Part shown: positions 23,469 through 35,800 of the stretch, piece after piece | Numbering within the stretch: the first letter of the stretch is position 1 | Layout of the letters: each line of letters opens with the position of its first letter | Source: Corticium candelabrum | Lineage: Eukaryota; Porifera; Homoscleromorpha; Homosclerophorida; Plakinidae | DNA: 64,000 nt | Direction of reading: 5' to 3' | Assembly (NCBI RefSeq): GCF_963422355.1 | Contig: NC_085086.1 | Location: forward strand, 4,248,158-4,312,157 | The notes under the pieces: model-generated | Seen by the model: the letters and a program-made list of their open reading frames with translations, nothing else | What the model was told of the DNA's origin: nothing | Database searches by the model: none | Translations under genes and position numbers: made by a program

Positions 23469-25987
23469 CAGGCGCGGATCCGGAGCCCCAAGATGGGGGG
23501 TGCACAAGTAATATCAATAAAAGTGTATTTGATATTAACAGAAACTCCACCTACAGAAGCTCATTAGTTATGAAACGGCACTACGCCATAAACTGCCAAT
23601 TAGCCATCTGAGATATTGATCAGTTCCATCTTTCGAGAATGTTTTCTGGCAAAAACACTGATGACTTCCTCGTAGTCTATTTCCATAGGGTAGTGAAAAT
23701 GTAGCAAGGCGAGACCGTTAAGTCTTGTCTGCCCCATTGTGGAACGCAGGTAAGTTTTAAGTCGTCGTAGTCCACTTATGCTGCGCTCGCAACTACAAGT
23801 GGTTACCGGTAGTGTGCAAATAATTCTCAAGAGTGTATTTACATTTGGGAAATATGTATACTGTTCATCTGAACCGGCTGCTAGAGCTTGCTGCGGAGTT
23901 GAGGGCAAGTCTACAATTTCGAAACCCTGCCAGTAAACGTTCCAACATACCAGCTCCTCGTCAAAAGTCGCAGGACTAGGGAGATCCGTCTGGTAAAACG
24001 CTCCAAGCTCTTCAGCGTGTCTTTTCCAGAAGGGGGCTGTACGCATAGCGAGAGGTACAAGGCTTGGGCCAAGCACTGACTTCTTCTGCGTGTCAGAAAG
24101 TCGTTCCCTGAACAGCACAAACAAAAGAGATCGTCAAGGTACCACCAACATTTGTGTTAATTAAACACTTACTTCATTTGACCAAGAAAGTGATCTAAAA
24201 ACGGAATAGCAATAGTCCTTCTAAAGTACTCTTCTGCCGTCTCTGCTGAAACATTTGCACGATTCCTTTGTCTACCACAACGTCGGGGTAAGGACGGATC
24301 ATAGTCCGACTCCCCTACAGCTTCACGAACTTTTTCAGCCGCATATTTGAACCATCGGTCACTGTATTCCGACACATTGTCCCTGAAATGCTGCAGCCCT
24401 TGGCAAGTCATGTCTACATCTTTATACACTTTACTTAAGTCTATAGAGGACGATTGTAGCTTGACACTAAGACCCTTTACAATAGACATCACTTTGAACA
24501 TAGCTGTGAAAGCCATCACAAACTCAACTGACTTATACAATGGAGAAGGGTAGTAGCATCTGTGACGGTTTCTCTGTTCCATCCAGTAGAAGAATCCTTG
24601 ATGTCTTCAAATACTACTATGAGAGTTGCAAATAGTTGGTCAAAGTTCTCTAGAGCATCGTGTGTTTGAATCCAGCGCGTTTTACAAAGCCCTAGAAGTT
24701 TCGTTCTCCTTGGGGCCTGATCCTGGCCTTGCTCACAAATTTTCTTCTCCAGGAAGGCCTGCCGCTTTGGTGAATATTTAAAAAAGTCAGCTACTTTGGT
24801 TATAACTCCCATGGCATTTCTTACTGCTGGTATTTTACAAGCTTCTACAATGACCAAATTAAGCTTATGGGATGCACAATGTACATACACTGCCTTGGGA
24901 AACTCTGCCTGAATTTTAGCCTTGACACCCCTGAGATTTCCGGCCATGTTCCCAGCACCATCGTAACCCTGTCCTCTGAGGAAGTCAGCATCTAACCCAT
25001 ATCGCCTTATTGTGTCAAGTATCAAAGAGGCTAAGGCTTCACCAGAGATGCCCTCTTCACAAGAAAAAAATCCGATAAACTCTTCTTTCAATTCAAATTG
25101 AACATCAACGTATCTGATGACCAGACTCAACTGCTCGATATTTGAACAGTCAGCTGCTTCATCTGCTAGTACGGCAAAATACTTGCCTTTGGAGACTTCA
25201 TACACAATCTTCTCTCTGATCCAGTTGCCTATGATATCAATCAAGTCATTCTGGATTGTTTTTGATCGATATAGCGCGTTCTTTGGCGCAGACATGAAGT
25301 GTTCTTGTAGTTCTTTGTTGCCAGAATCAAGTCGAAAGTCAAGCAGGGCTTGGAAATTTCCAGGATTATGACAAGTTTCAGCTATCCACTTGCTGTCATC
25401 TGTATGGCCTCTGAAAGGAATATTTTGCTTACCAAGGAAGACTATGGTCTTCACTATTGAGCGCAGTATCGACCTGTTCTTACACACTCTCTTAGCAACA
25501 GCCGTCTGTGCTTCCTGAATAACTGGCAATCGTATCTGCTTCATTCTGGCAGTGAATTCAGCCAGAGCTACCAGGGCATCTCTGTGATACTGACAAGATC
25601 CATGATCTTTGAGCAGCGTCGTGGCCTTGTAGAACTCAGTGAGAGGCCAAGACATCAATGCTCCTACATTCTCCGGTCGCAAAACAGCAGACACGGGGCA
25701 CAGAATCCACCATTGCAGTGCTTCGAATAGCGTAGCCATGAATACTTCTTTAGCCATGTTTGTTGAAAGCTACGCTTTTTCTTCCCATGCTCTTCGACCA
25801 AAGGGTATACAAAATCATCGCTTGGCTGATCAATATTTTGGAGTAGATTAAACCTGAAACAAGTTGATATCAATTAATCTTACTTGTCTCAAAGAACATT
25901 TACGTAGATACCTGTCAGATGATGAGAGCTCTTGCAAACGTTAGACCTCGTAGGGACGATTTCAGCAGCTTAGACCCAACTCACCAA

Positions 25988-28812
25988 CAGGGGTATCCAA
26001 ACATATTTCTTTTGTCGCCAAGAAATTTCGACGATTTGGCGACAAGACAGCGTGTTGGCGCCAAAGACCCCGGATGTAGAGCACGCTATATAATTACAAT
26101 TATTAATTAGGCATGCTACATACAAGATTTTAAGAATCATGGGTGGACTGGTGTTTTCTATTTTAATTGCACTATTTGGTACTCATACCAGCAGTTATGA
26201 ACAATGAAACACCTTATTAATATAATTAATTGACAAAATCTGCAAACTGAAATTTATCTATGCTGAAAAGTTCTAGCTGCTTCCACTACTGAGTTCCCGA
26301 ACAATTCACTTACGCTTACTTGACAAACTTACAAACGGAAAGTCATCTACCGTTCGACGCTCCATACCTACTGCAATGCATGCATTAACGTTTTCACTGG
26401 TGAGCTTACATCTGCATTCATTTTTAACAAAATTAAGTACGCTAAAACCACGCTCACAGTCACAAGTGTTAGGAGACAAGCTTAGGAGCAAGATGCTGAG
26501 TTTGCTACGCTCCTTGTATCCAGAATAATTCAGAAACAAGTCACACCAAAAAGATACCACATTGCCATCATTCTCTTGAAGGATGAAATCCACATCATCG
26601 TCATGCCTGTATTGTCCATACTGACGTGCTACCAACTGACCATCCATGAACCCATTGTTGAACCTGTCAATAACAGCAGTGATGTTGGCTGAAGAATTTT
26701 TCTGTCACCTGGGGTCTAAAAATGAACAATCTTGTACTATAAAGTGGCACTCTGGAAAGAGCTTGTTTAGACTCTGTATTAGTCTATGAAGAAAACGTGC
26801 ACAGTTCTCCAGAAGAGATTGTCTCTGTCGACTGGTCAACAAGTCATGCTCAACTGTCTGCTTCCAAATATCAGAAAATTCACCAGAAGGAAAGGAAATA
26901 CCATTATCATCTTTGGCATCATTCTCATCAGCTTCATGATCTTGGTCATATCTTTCTTCATCTACAGGTAGCAAGTTGTCATCTCTGAGTAGCAAATCAT
27001 CAGGCTTGTTGACATCAAAAACAACTGCTTCAGCCAAAAATTTCTTCATAGAAAGAATTTTCTTGTATGCAGACAAAATGTTAATATTCTCCTCTTGACA
27101 GAGTTCGTTCACTTCCCCTAACATTGGCAGGTAGAAATTGAGGAATGAAAGGTACAGGTTAAATGATGGATCACACAGACGTTCATACAGATCTCTACAC
27201 CAGTCTCTTGGAGACTTTCGGCTGTGCATGTCCATAGATCTGGATTCAAAATACTCCACTAGCAGATCATGAAGTCGCTCCATTCTGTCAACACATTGGT
27301 GTAAGGACAACCAATGAATTTTGTGATACTGCACTAGTTTGACAAAGGGCTCACTGTTCAGTTCACATATTTCCCTGATACTGCTTTGAGCCACTGGGCT
27401 GTATTTAAAGTGATCTAGAACGTCTTTTATAGTGGTTTCTACTTCGCCTGGAATCTCTTTCTGGGCATCTTTGGAAGCAAGTACCAGTCTATGGTTAAAA
27501 CAATGCTGAGTAAAGAGCTTTGGATTATATTGTGCTTTCAGCTTAGCAGCCACTCCTTTTCTCACCCCTGTCATTACAGAAGCACCATCGCTTGAGTATC
27601 CAACCAGCAATTCCCTTGGTAATTCAAACTTCTCAAAGATGGCCTTTATTAAGTCAAAAATATTTTCTGAATTTGGATGCCCTTCTAAAGATTCTACAGC
27701 CAAGAATCATGTTTGGACACATTTTTTTGGCAATATTGACAAATTGAACATACAAAATCAGCTGCTCTGTGACAGATGAGTCTGTCGTTTCATCAGCCAT
27801 TTCAGACCAAAACAATGAACTATTGACATCATCATGTATTTCTTTCATAATTTAATCATGAATGTTTACCATTCTACGAGTAACTGTTTGTCTGCTAGAG
27901 CGCATCCTTGCAAAGACCGGTGAGTTTGGGTCAGCAGACATTGCAAATTCCATACGCATTTGGCAGTCAGAAAGTGGTCGTTTATATTGACCAATAATGA
28001 AAGCCATTTTGTAAGGAGCAACCTTTGAAAGCCAGTTGAGTGTTGTAAGCTTTCTCATTTCATTTTGTGACTCTTCCTTTTCTTTGACATGTTTCCTACT
28101 AGCCATTTTTTTCCTACTGAATCATAACCTTTCATTTCGTCATGTTTCCTCTTGTGATGCTTCTTGATAGTATCTAGCCTGGGACTAGAATTACCAGAAC
28201 AGTCAAAAGTCTGCCAGCAAATCATGCACGTCATCATTTCCTTGGTGTCTTTCATCACGAAGTCCATCAAGAACTCATCTCTCCATTCAGCCTTGAAACT
28301 TCGTTTCTCATTCACTATCACCTTAGGCACTTTAGGACTAGGTTCAGAGACTGAGTCAAAAACCTGAATGATCAAAATCAAACAAAAAATTGTTATTGCA
28401 GTATCTTGACTGAGCTATCTGTAACTAGAGAATGAGAAATGAAAAAGGCTGAACGACTTTTCGCACCTCGACTGCATCTTGGTTTCGTTGATCACTGCGG
28501 CTTGACGAGCAGTGCCAGAACTTAGAGAAGAACGACCTCACGTAGTTTTCGCGCCATCACCAGTACCCGGATGCGGCATGTTTGCCACCAAATTTATATC
28601 TAAAATGGCCACACACTTCCTTGCAATACGCGTGGTGTACGCGCGAGCTTGAACATCACGTGCTGCACCACATCTTTTCCTGTAGCCACCTACTTAGTTG
28701 ATGCTGAAGTCAAAACTCTTGTCGCCAAATTTGGATAGTCTGTCGCCAAATCGTGACGTCACACGACCTTTGTCGCCAGAATTGGCGACATGACGAAAGT
28801 TGGACACCCCTG
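25988..28812. mobile_element. hAT element (hAT-3) nested in hAT-2
   Basis: Ends are CAGGGGTATCCAAAC (left) and the reverse complement of CAGGGGTGTCCAAC (right). Subterminal TTTGGCGACAA/TTGTCGCCAAA repeats lie near both ends. No clean duplication abuts the ends, but GTTGGGT (minus-strand view) occurs directly at one end and 7 bp away from the other, so a few extra bases may have been added. The inside carries a decayed transposase on the minus strand. Confidence 0.8.
26306..28381 (-). pseudogene. hAT-3 transposase, several frameshifts
   Basis: Minus-strand fragments in order: a zinc-finger segment (CMICWQTF ... HHKRKH) at 28381-28055; a linker at 28106-27852; a SEMADETTDSS segment at 27848-27654; the core with GYSSDGASVMTG and HCFNHRL at 27703-26705; and the C-terminal block with CDCERGFSVLNFVK at 26647-26306. 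These are the finger, D, D and E blocks of a BED-finger-like hAT transposase, distinct in sequence from hAT-1 and hAT-2. Stops and shifts separate all pieces, so it is not functional. Confidence 0.8.
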
Positions 28813-29107
28813 ACCCAACGGCTGCGCAGGGTCCTGGGATTTCACTAACAACGGCTGCGCAGGGTCCTGGGATTTCACTAACAACAGCTGCGCTGGTTTC
28901 ACGTTCGGAGTTTCCAGTAGGTGTCTCTAGAATCTCTCCGCCTTCCGGTCTCAATCGCTTCACTCCAAAGTCAGTCAAGCTGCCCTGCCGCGTTTTCATG
29001 ATACTGTGCACACGTGTGACTGACCACATTCGCGAAAATTTCTCAAGACACGCCCACTGAGTTGGTGTGCATGTGCACCAAGTACACCATGCCTGGATCC
29101 TCGCCTG

Positions 29108-29330
29108 GGACTGTTCTATTCTCTGGCGCTGGAATCTTTTGGCTTTTAAACTCAAGCAATTCTTCAGACGTAGAAAACTACTGCAGCCAAAACTACGACC
29201 TGTAACGGCATCGTTTTACAGCAAGCGTTCTCCAACCTTTGGCAACAGCTCTCTGTTCAATTGTGGCAACACAATGCTAGAATGATAATTCGTAGATATT
29301 TGCTACAAACTGAGTTTGATATGTGAGATT
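29108..29330 (+). pseudogene. Reverse-transcriptase element, distal part after hAT-2
   Basis: It continues the frame cut at 23468: L-A-L-E-S-F-G-F with a stop, then Q-L-S-V-Q-L-W-Q-H-N-A-R-M-I-I-R-R near 29250-29295. This is the conserved end of the same retroelement family. Confidence 0.68.
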
Positions 29331-30289
29331 TGACTACATATTATGTAGAATAATTGGTGTTTGGTTTTGTTGGGGATGGTGCTTTTTGTTGGGGTGGATG
29401 TAGTAGTTAGCTAGATAATCTATGTATATTGTAAAAAATATTATGCTTTAAAATGGTTATCTGGACAAATCGCTTTACCTCGACAGTGCCCATTCTCTAA
29501 TTGATTATTTCTCCAACTTGTCAGGTTAACTTTTAGCGGCGCTCTACTATTTCATATTTACTTAATTTTTAGAAGTGGTGTGCTTGGTCAGATTACGTAC
29601 ATAGCCACTTTTCAGGCAGTAAATATAGTTATTCAAGTGTACATTAGCATATGCATTAGCTCTGTGTACAGATAGCGTATGTAGTTCGGTCTATAGTATC
29701 CATCTAGATGCTGTAGGCTAGCGATCAAACAACGAAACTGAGCGAACCCTAGTCAAAACCAAAAGACAGAGGGAAACTGTTAACTAAACATCTCAACAGT
29801 TGAAGTTGACAACTAGGATATTTAAAAATAATTATTTATATATTTAATATATTATATTGAAAATATTAGGATAGCTAACTAACAACGCCTTCCTAGCGTG
29901 TGTTTAATTAACTGTATCAGATTCAGTACAATTACTTATGGTACAATTTCTCTTACTAAAGTTTGTTTACACTGCAGTTGTAATTAATTAACACAAAGCA
30001 ATTAATTAATTATTTAATTAATTAGTGAACACAATCCATGGCCAGATTGTGCTCATGACTGTCTCGGAGACCCTGGACAGAAATGATAGCAAACTTGCCA
30101 CGTTTAGAATATGTTACAAGTACTTCCTTTCGATACATACCCTACAGTTACCTACAGTACTACTGTACCGTAGGACACTTGTATATATTATCCGGGCAAT
30201 GACTGTACATACGGGCTCTACATAATATTCATGACGTAACTGTCGTCGGATTCGATGGGCTGCACTTTCTGTGGTATTGTCAGTGAACG
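29331..30289. other. Non-coding AT-rich stretch upstream of gene B
   Basis: Contains TTAATTAA-rich sequence at 29985-30025. A short upstream ORF begins at the ATG near 30255 and overlaps the gene B ATG (CGATGA). No other gene seen. Confidence 0.4.
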
Positions 30290-31381
30290 ATGAATTTGTC
30301 TAGTAATCTCAGCTGGTTCTTACTTGGTCGGTCGAACGCCTCGGTATGTCCAGAAGACTGTCTGAAGAGAGGTTCATGCTCTCACGGCACGTGTCTCTGT
30401 GAGGTAAGCGCTTTCAACGCAACAGATGTTGCTGTAACAAAGTGGGGAAGTACTGACCAACGTGTTGCGTTTGGTCGCATTTTCGGACTGGTGCTGACTG
30501 ACGTCTTGCGGTTTCGGACAAATTCAGATGACGCGTGCCGTTTGTCACGTGCGTGTTGACCCCGCTCTCTCACTTCCTGTACGCTTCCCACTAAATTGCG
30601 TAAACTCGCTATTACCGATACACGTACATCGTGTTAGCATCTCATCAAGCGTTGGTGCGGTGTTGACAGTTTGTTAAAACCAAGCTTACTAACACCATAG
30701 GCCTACTATCAAATTGGAGGCTGTGTGTGGTCAAAATCTATTGTCTAGGACGGGCCCAGCGAAGTCAATGAAGGTGCATGTTTGGTTGAATTTTTGTACT
30801 TACCCTGATGTGCTTCTTGATGTTCTTGTTGATGGTTGGTGCATGATAAGGGGACATAATGCTGATATAACTGATGTCTAATAGTGCATTGAAGTGCTCC
30901 ACAAAACGGTAACCATGTTAGGTTTCTAAATATTCAGTAAAACAAAATAGATAGCAAAACATTTTTTAATGTTTACACTTGAACGGTGACTTCAAATGCT
31001 TCTTTTGGAAGTACTCTCATAAAAGTCATAATTAGACTAATAAACGATAGAGTCTCATAGGAAATTAGTCTTAATTTAATGTAGTTTTTAAAACTTTATG
31101 AAAGTTTGAGTTAATTCACTATGAAAATGAAGAAGCACAAGTCCTGTTTTCTTGACTGCTAGGGGAAACAGCTGCTACACATATACTGGCACCTGCTGAT
31201 TAATTAATAAACAGGAAGAGCATGAGAACGGGGCTGGACACATTGACTGGCATGTGAGATTGTAAACATCTCTTACGCTAATTTACACAACATACACAAC
31301 ATTCAGTGCATGGGTTACATTCCAATTGGCTGGTTGTTGGTCAGCTGGCCATCCACAGTGGTATTACTAGCCATAGCACAT

Positions 31382-31428
<47 letters not shown>

Positions 31429-32771
31429 CACATACTGACACACACAAAATGGAGAGCATTTTTCTAGGTGGGGTCTTTGATGCTACTCAGAGTTTTAGGT
31501 CGTGCTGTCGTATCCCTAGGTGCTTGGCCAGAGCATCCAAGGGCACTGACTTTGGTGCAGCCTCGGGATTGGACCTCAAGCCCACATGTACCTAGCCTCG
31601 ACACTAGGCCTCCCTTTGCTTTCGGTGGTCCGACTGCGCGAGGATAGCAACGGGACTGTATCACGTGATGTTCTCTCCGAAAAGCAAAGGAATGCCTAGT
31701 AACTCATTATGTCACGTGAAAAGCTAGCCTGTCACCTGATCTATTTTGCAAATAATGGTTGGTCGACTGTAAATCACATTTGAGTTACTTCCTGATTATT
31801 TCCTCTGAGACATGCGGAGATCAGTAAACAATTGCCCACCTCACAGGTGTCATTTAGTGTGCTACAACAGCTTGTGTACCGACCCAAGAATATCGTTTGG
31901 GCGTGTTTGTAGCTTGCAAACAGTTCCAGTATTCTCCCTACATCACAGCGAGGGAAGGTATCACTTTATTCGTGTGCAGCGATTGCTTCTGGAGTAGCTT
32001 CAAGCTGACATCAGCCACGTAGAAATTTCACGCGTAGTCGCAATGGCTTTCGATCGATTCCGGGAGCGCGATGATAGTTTAAGACAGAAGCGTACATGTA
32101 CAGTAGCCTAATCGATATTGCGTAGTCTTCTAGTCAACGACAAGAGAGGACAGAGTCTGCGCGTTGTCTTTTTGCGCGCGACATGGCCGTACAGTCTTTG
32201 CGCTCGTTTCTTTACGCTAACTAAACAGTAAGCAGCATCACAAAGGCCAGCATGCATAGTTACTGACTATATTTCGTGCCTTTCTGTTTCAACTCCGTTG
32301 GTATGACGGTATACCTGCTGTAAACGAAAACACACCTGATCTCTTTTTGCAAGTCTTTAGCAATATGAAACAAACCGACAAAGGGTGGGTTTTCCTAATG
32401 ACATAATTAGTTAAGTTGTCACGTGACATAATGAGTTACTAGGCCTCCCTTTGCTTTTCAGTGAGAACATCACGTGATACAGTCCCGTTGCTATCCTCGT
32501 GCGGTCGGACCACCGAAAGCAAAGGCAGGCCTAATGTCGAGGCTAACAGGTACCCGTGCTGCATGATGTTCTGCCAAGCCAGCGGTCTTATCCACTCTTA
32601 TTCCATGACCAGGTACTCATTTACTCTCCTGAGTCGAGAGAGGCAATTGCGTGTGAGTTCCTTGCTTAATGGAATTACGCCTGTGTCCATCTTGTACTTG
32701 AACTCATGACCCAAAGGTATTGGATGTTTCCATTGTTTAAATGCACTCTCTAACCAAGTGAGCTACAGATG

Positions 32772-32855
<84 letters not shown>

Positions 32856-35800
32856 TGTAATGCTGTCTGAATACTAACAATATCTTACATCATCAATGCA
32901 GCGAGACTGGTCACAAGCTTACACTGTAGCATAGCACAACTTGCTAAGCTGCATATGTAAGTTTGTGATGCTATGGGGTATTATTATTGGCACTGAAGTG
33001 GCACTGCTATGTGGTATTTGTACATGTCAAATTAAAGGTGCACACGCAGACACACCAGGGTTCTAGCCAGGCATACTAAGGGGTGGTGGGCCGCCACGCT
33101 TTACTCCTCAAAATGAGATGCCCGCCAGGCTTTGAGATTGACCTCCACGCCATGTGAACAAACATTCGAGGTGGAATTAGTGCTCACACTACAGCAAAGA
33201 TAGTAAACAAAACTATGCACTAATAGACAGACTGACTACTCATCGTTGAGTGTTCACTTTGACCTTTTGCAACTTACAGAAAATGGTAGTAATATGCCTC
33301 AGGAGGTGTGCTATTACGGTGCTTGGAAGTCATATGGTTTCCATGTTGTGTGCTCTAACAGATCTTAGTACAAGCATGATGACTAAACCAGAAGCATCAT
33401 AATTGAATGAGGATGTGGCATTTTATATAAACATACTTGTCCCTTACAAAACTTTGATATGCAAACAGATAATTCTCTTTCCACAAAGATCATCTTAAAA
33501 ACAGCCAAGTTATTCAGACTAGATTTATTAATATGCAGATGAAGTCACAAAAAATCTTACCAGGGCTACGTTTTCAACAACCATAACCACAGTAAACGTC
33601 ACCCCTTCAAAAGTCCACGCCTTTTAGGAAGCCACTCCCTATGGCGAAAACCTGGCTAGAACTCTGCACACCCACGCAAACTTGAAAACTTGCCACGATT
33701 TCAAGTTGCATCATAACGAAGCAGAGCAAGCGAACATCTTAGGGTGCACCACGTCCTATGACATACAGTCTTTATTCCTAGTTCAAAGAGAAGGCGAATC
33801 GCATTCTTGTCTGCCATCCTTGTACTTGACAGTTTGATAAAGCTAGCGACAAGTCTGTTAGGTTCTTTATCCACACATTTTCCATTTACTAAATAGCTTG
33901 CTGTTGAACCGATCATTTTCTTGTTGCATGTGACTTGGAAATGGGTGGAAACCAGAGCTTTATTGTATTAATTAACATGATGGCATCCAAAACTCGAAGC
34001 GTGAAAGTAGCCATGGAGAGGTGCCAGACGCCGCCGACAATGTGGATCGTACATCTATCGTGCATGATAGTACTAGCCTCAAGTTTCAGACCCATTTTCG
34101 GGTCGCATGCAACAAAGAAAAAATCGAGTAATCGCTTTGTCGTTCAACAGCAAGCTATCTCAAACTCGTAAATGGTAAATGTGTGAATAAAGGCACGATG
34201 TCAAGTTTGCATGAGTGTGTCTGTGCGTGCACGGGCACTTTTATTAATGAACAATACGAAGACAAGCAACAAAGGATTGGGACATATTTTGAGTTTTGGT
34301 AGTTTGTTGCAACTTTTATATGTTATGAAACTACTAGTTGTTTGCCAAAAGAACGGTACTACCTTTGTTAGGTGTTGCAAACCAAGGTTCTCTTTTGGCA
34401 ACCCAACAGAATTCTAGCCAGAGCCGCCAATGCCGGCAAAATGCCCGGTTGGAGGGCTTAAACCGTGCTTGTTCTAGTCGGAGAGCCGTCAATGCCGGCT
34501 GTAGAGCTCAAACTATAGTTGTGTGCAGCAAAGTGATTGGTAAGAGTATTTCTTTTCGAAGAAGGCTGTAGACAAAGGAGTGTGTACCATGCTCTGTGTA
34601 GCATTATGAATGGCTTGATTAATTAAGACAGAGTCTAACACAACAAAGGCAGCGTACTATCTAAGCAACGCAACTACAATGAACTCAGTCAAATAACACC
34701 AGCCAGTAATTCAGTTGTCACTGTTGAGTTCTTGTACATCCTAACATCCCCTTACCTTAAGTTGTTATCTAGAGACACAAATTACAGGTGCAGGGTCACG
34801 GTCGGACATGCGCACTGCATCACTTTGAATAGGGTTCACTTTTCAAACACTCAGTAACCGCGAGGACTTAGACATTCTAATTTGCATTGAAGACAAAGCT
34901 ATCTGAAGTCTCTCTATAGGATGATATTGCACTAAAGGTTGTGCTAGACCGTGTCTGGTTACTAAATTTTAGGCTTTTTAGATGTGTAGTTCTTGAAAGT
35001 TTTAAATCTAAAATCTCAAACTGATGTTGCACTGCAATTTCAGTAAAATTTGACAGCATCCTCGAACTTTGAGGGTTCCTCACACACTATGCACGTGACC
35101 AGAAAGCACTTGTCACATTCCCGTACGTAGCATCTGCCTTAGTTACGTCTTTCTCTGAGTAAGCAAGCGCACTCAGTTGACAGTGAGTAGCAAGAATTTC
35201 TATTGTTTTCAAGCTTACACTCGTGCCGCACCCATCAACACCTAAATAGCCAGCTTTGCAGCAGTTTTGTCTTGGACCTTTGCGCACGCCCTCGAACTTT
35301 GAGCCAGATCTGGGTTCTTACGCTATGCACGTGACCAGAAAGCACTCATCACGTTCCCATACATAGCATCTGCCTTAGTTACGTCTTTCTCTGAGTAAGC
35401 AAGCGCACTCAGTTGACAGTGAGTAGCAAGAATTTCTATTGTTTTTAAGCTTACACTAGTGCTGCACCCATCAACACCTAAATAGCCAGCTTTGCAGCAG
35501 TTTTGTCTTGGACCTTTGCGCACACGCAAACTATAAACAGCATTTGAAGGGCTTACTGGCGATCCAACTGATTTTCTTGCCAGGACAGTTGACAGTATTA
35601 CGTGCAATAGCTACTACGCAAAAGCTACCTCACTTGAGATCAGCTCAAGTGCGCATATCCGACCGTCATCTTGCACCTTTAATACATGTTGCTAGGTACT
35701 GTTCATAGTCTTGCAGATACCCCAGCGTCTTTACTAATCTCTCACTTCGGGTGACCTTTGGATTGCTTTCAACTCCCACTGTCTTTTCTTCACTTGAATC

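Larger units (their letters stand above)
23600..29009 (-). pseudogene. hAT-2 transposase, split by hAT-3 and frameshifted
   Basis: The first exon starts MKTRQGSLTDFGVKR near 29009 and contains a duplicated 33-bp unit (28817-28882). It is cut by hAT-3 at 28812 and resumes below 25988 up to a splice site near 25911. The next exon (from about 25856) has the TTF-type finger (KKYSWLRY ... FCAPC). A one-base shift occurs near 25670. The core 25757-24516 has LADEAADCSN, GYDGAGNMAG and HCASHKLNL. A further shift occurs near 24540, and a 65-bp intron (24172-24108) precedes the C-terminal block with SCERSISGLRRLKTYLR and the stop at 23600. This is the ZMYM1-like hAT family. D, D and E are all present, but the frame is broken at least twice besides the insertion. 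Confidence 0.8.
23469..29107. mobile_element. hAT element (hAT-2), hosts a nested hAT
   Basis: Ends are CAGGCGCGGATCC (left) and the reverse complement of CAGGCGAGGATCC (right). They are flanked by GGACT at 23464-23468 and 29108-29112, a 5-bp target duplication. Removing the element and one GGACT rejoins the reverse-transcriptase frame across K-C-G-G-L-F-Y-S. The element is itself interrupted by hAT-3 at 25988-28812, so its own length is about 2.8 kb. Confidence 0.87.

Noticed and set aside
25988-28812. A clean target duplication for hAT-3
   Set aside because: No exact 5- or 8-bp direct repeat abuts both ends; only an offset GTTGGGT match is present.
23469-29107. Treating the hAT fragments as one transposase gene
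   Set aside because: Two different catalytic cores (GYDGAGNMAG and GYSSDGASVMTG) and two pairs of ends show two elements, one nested in the other.
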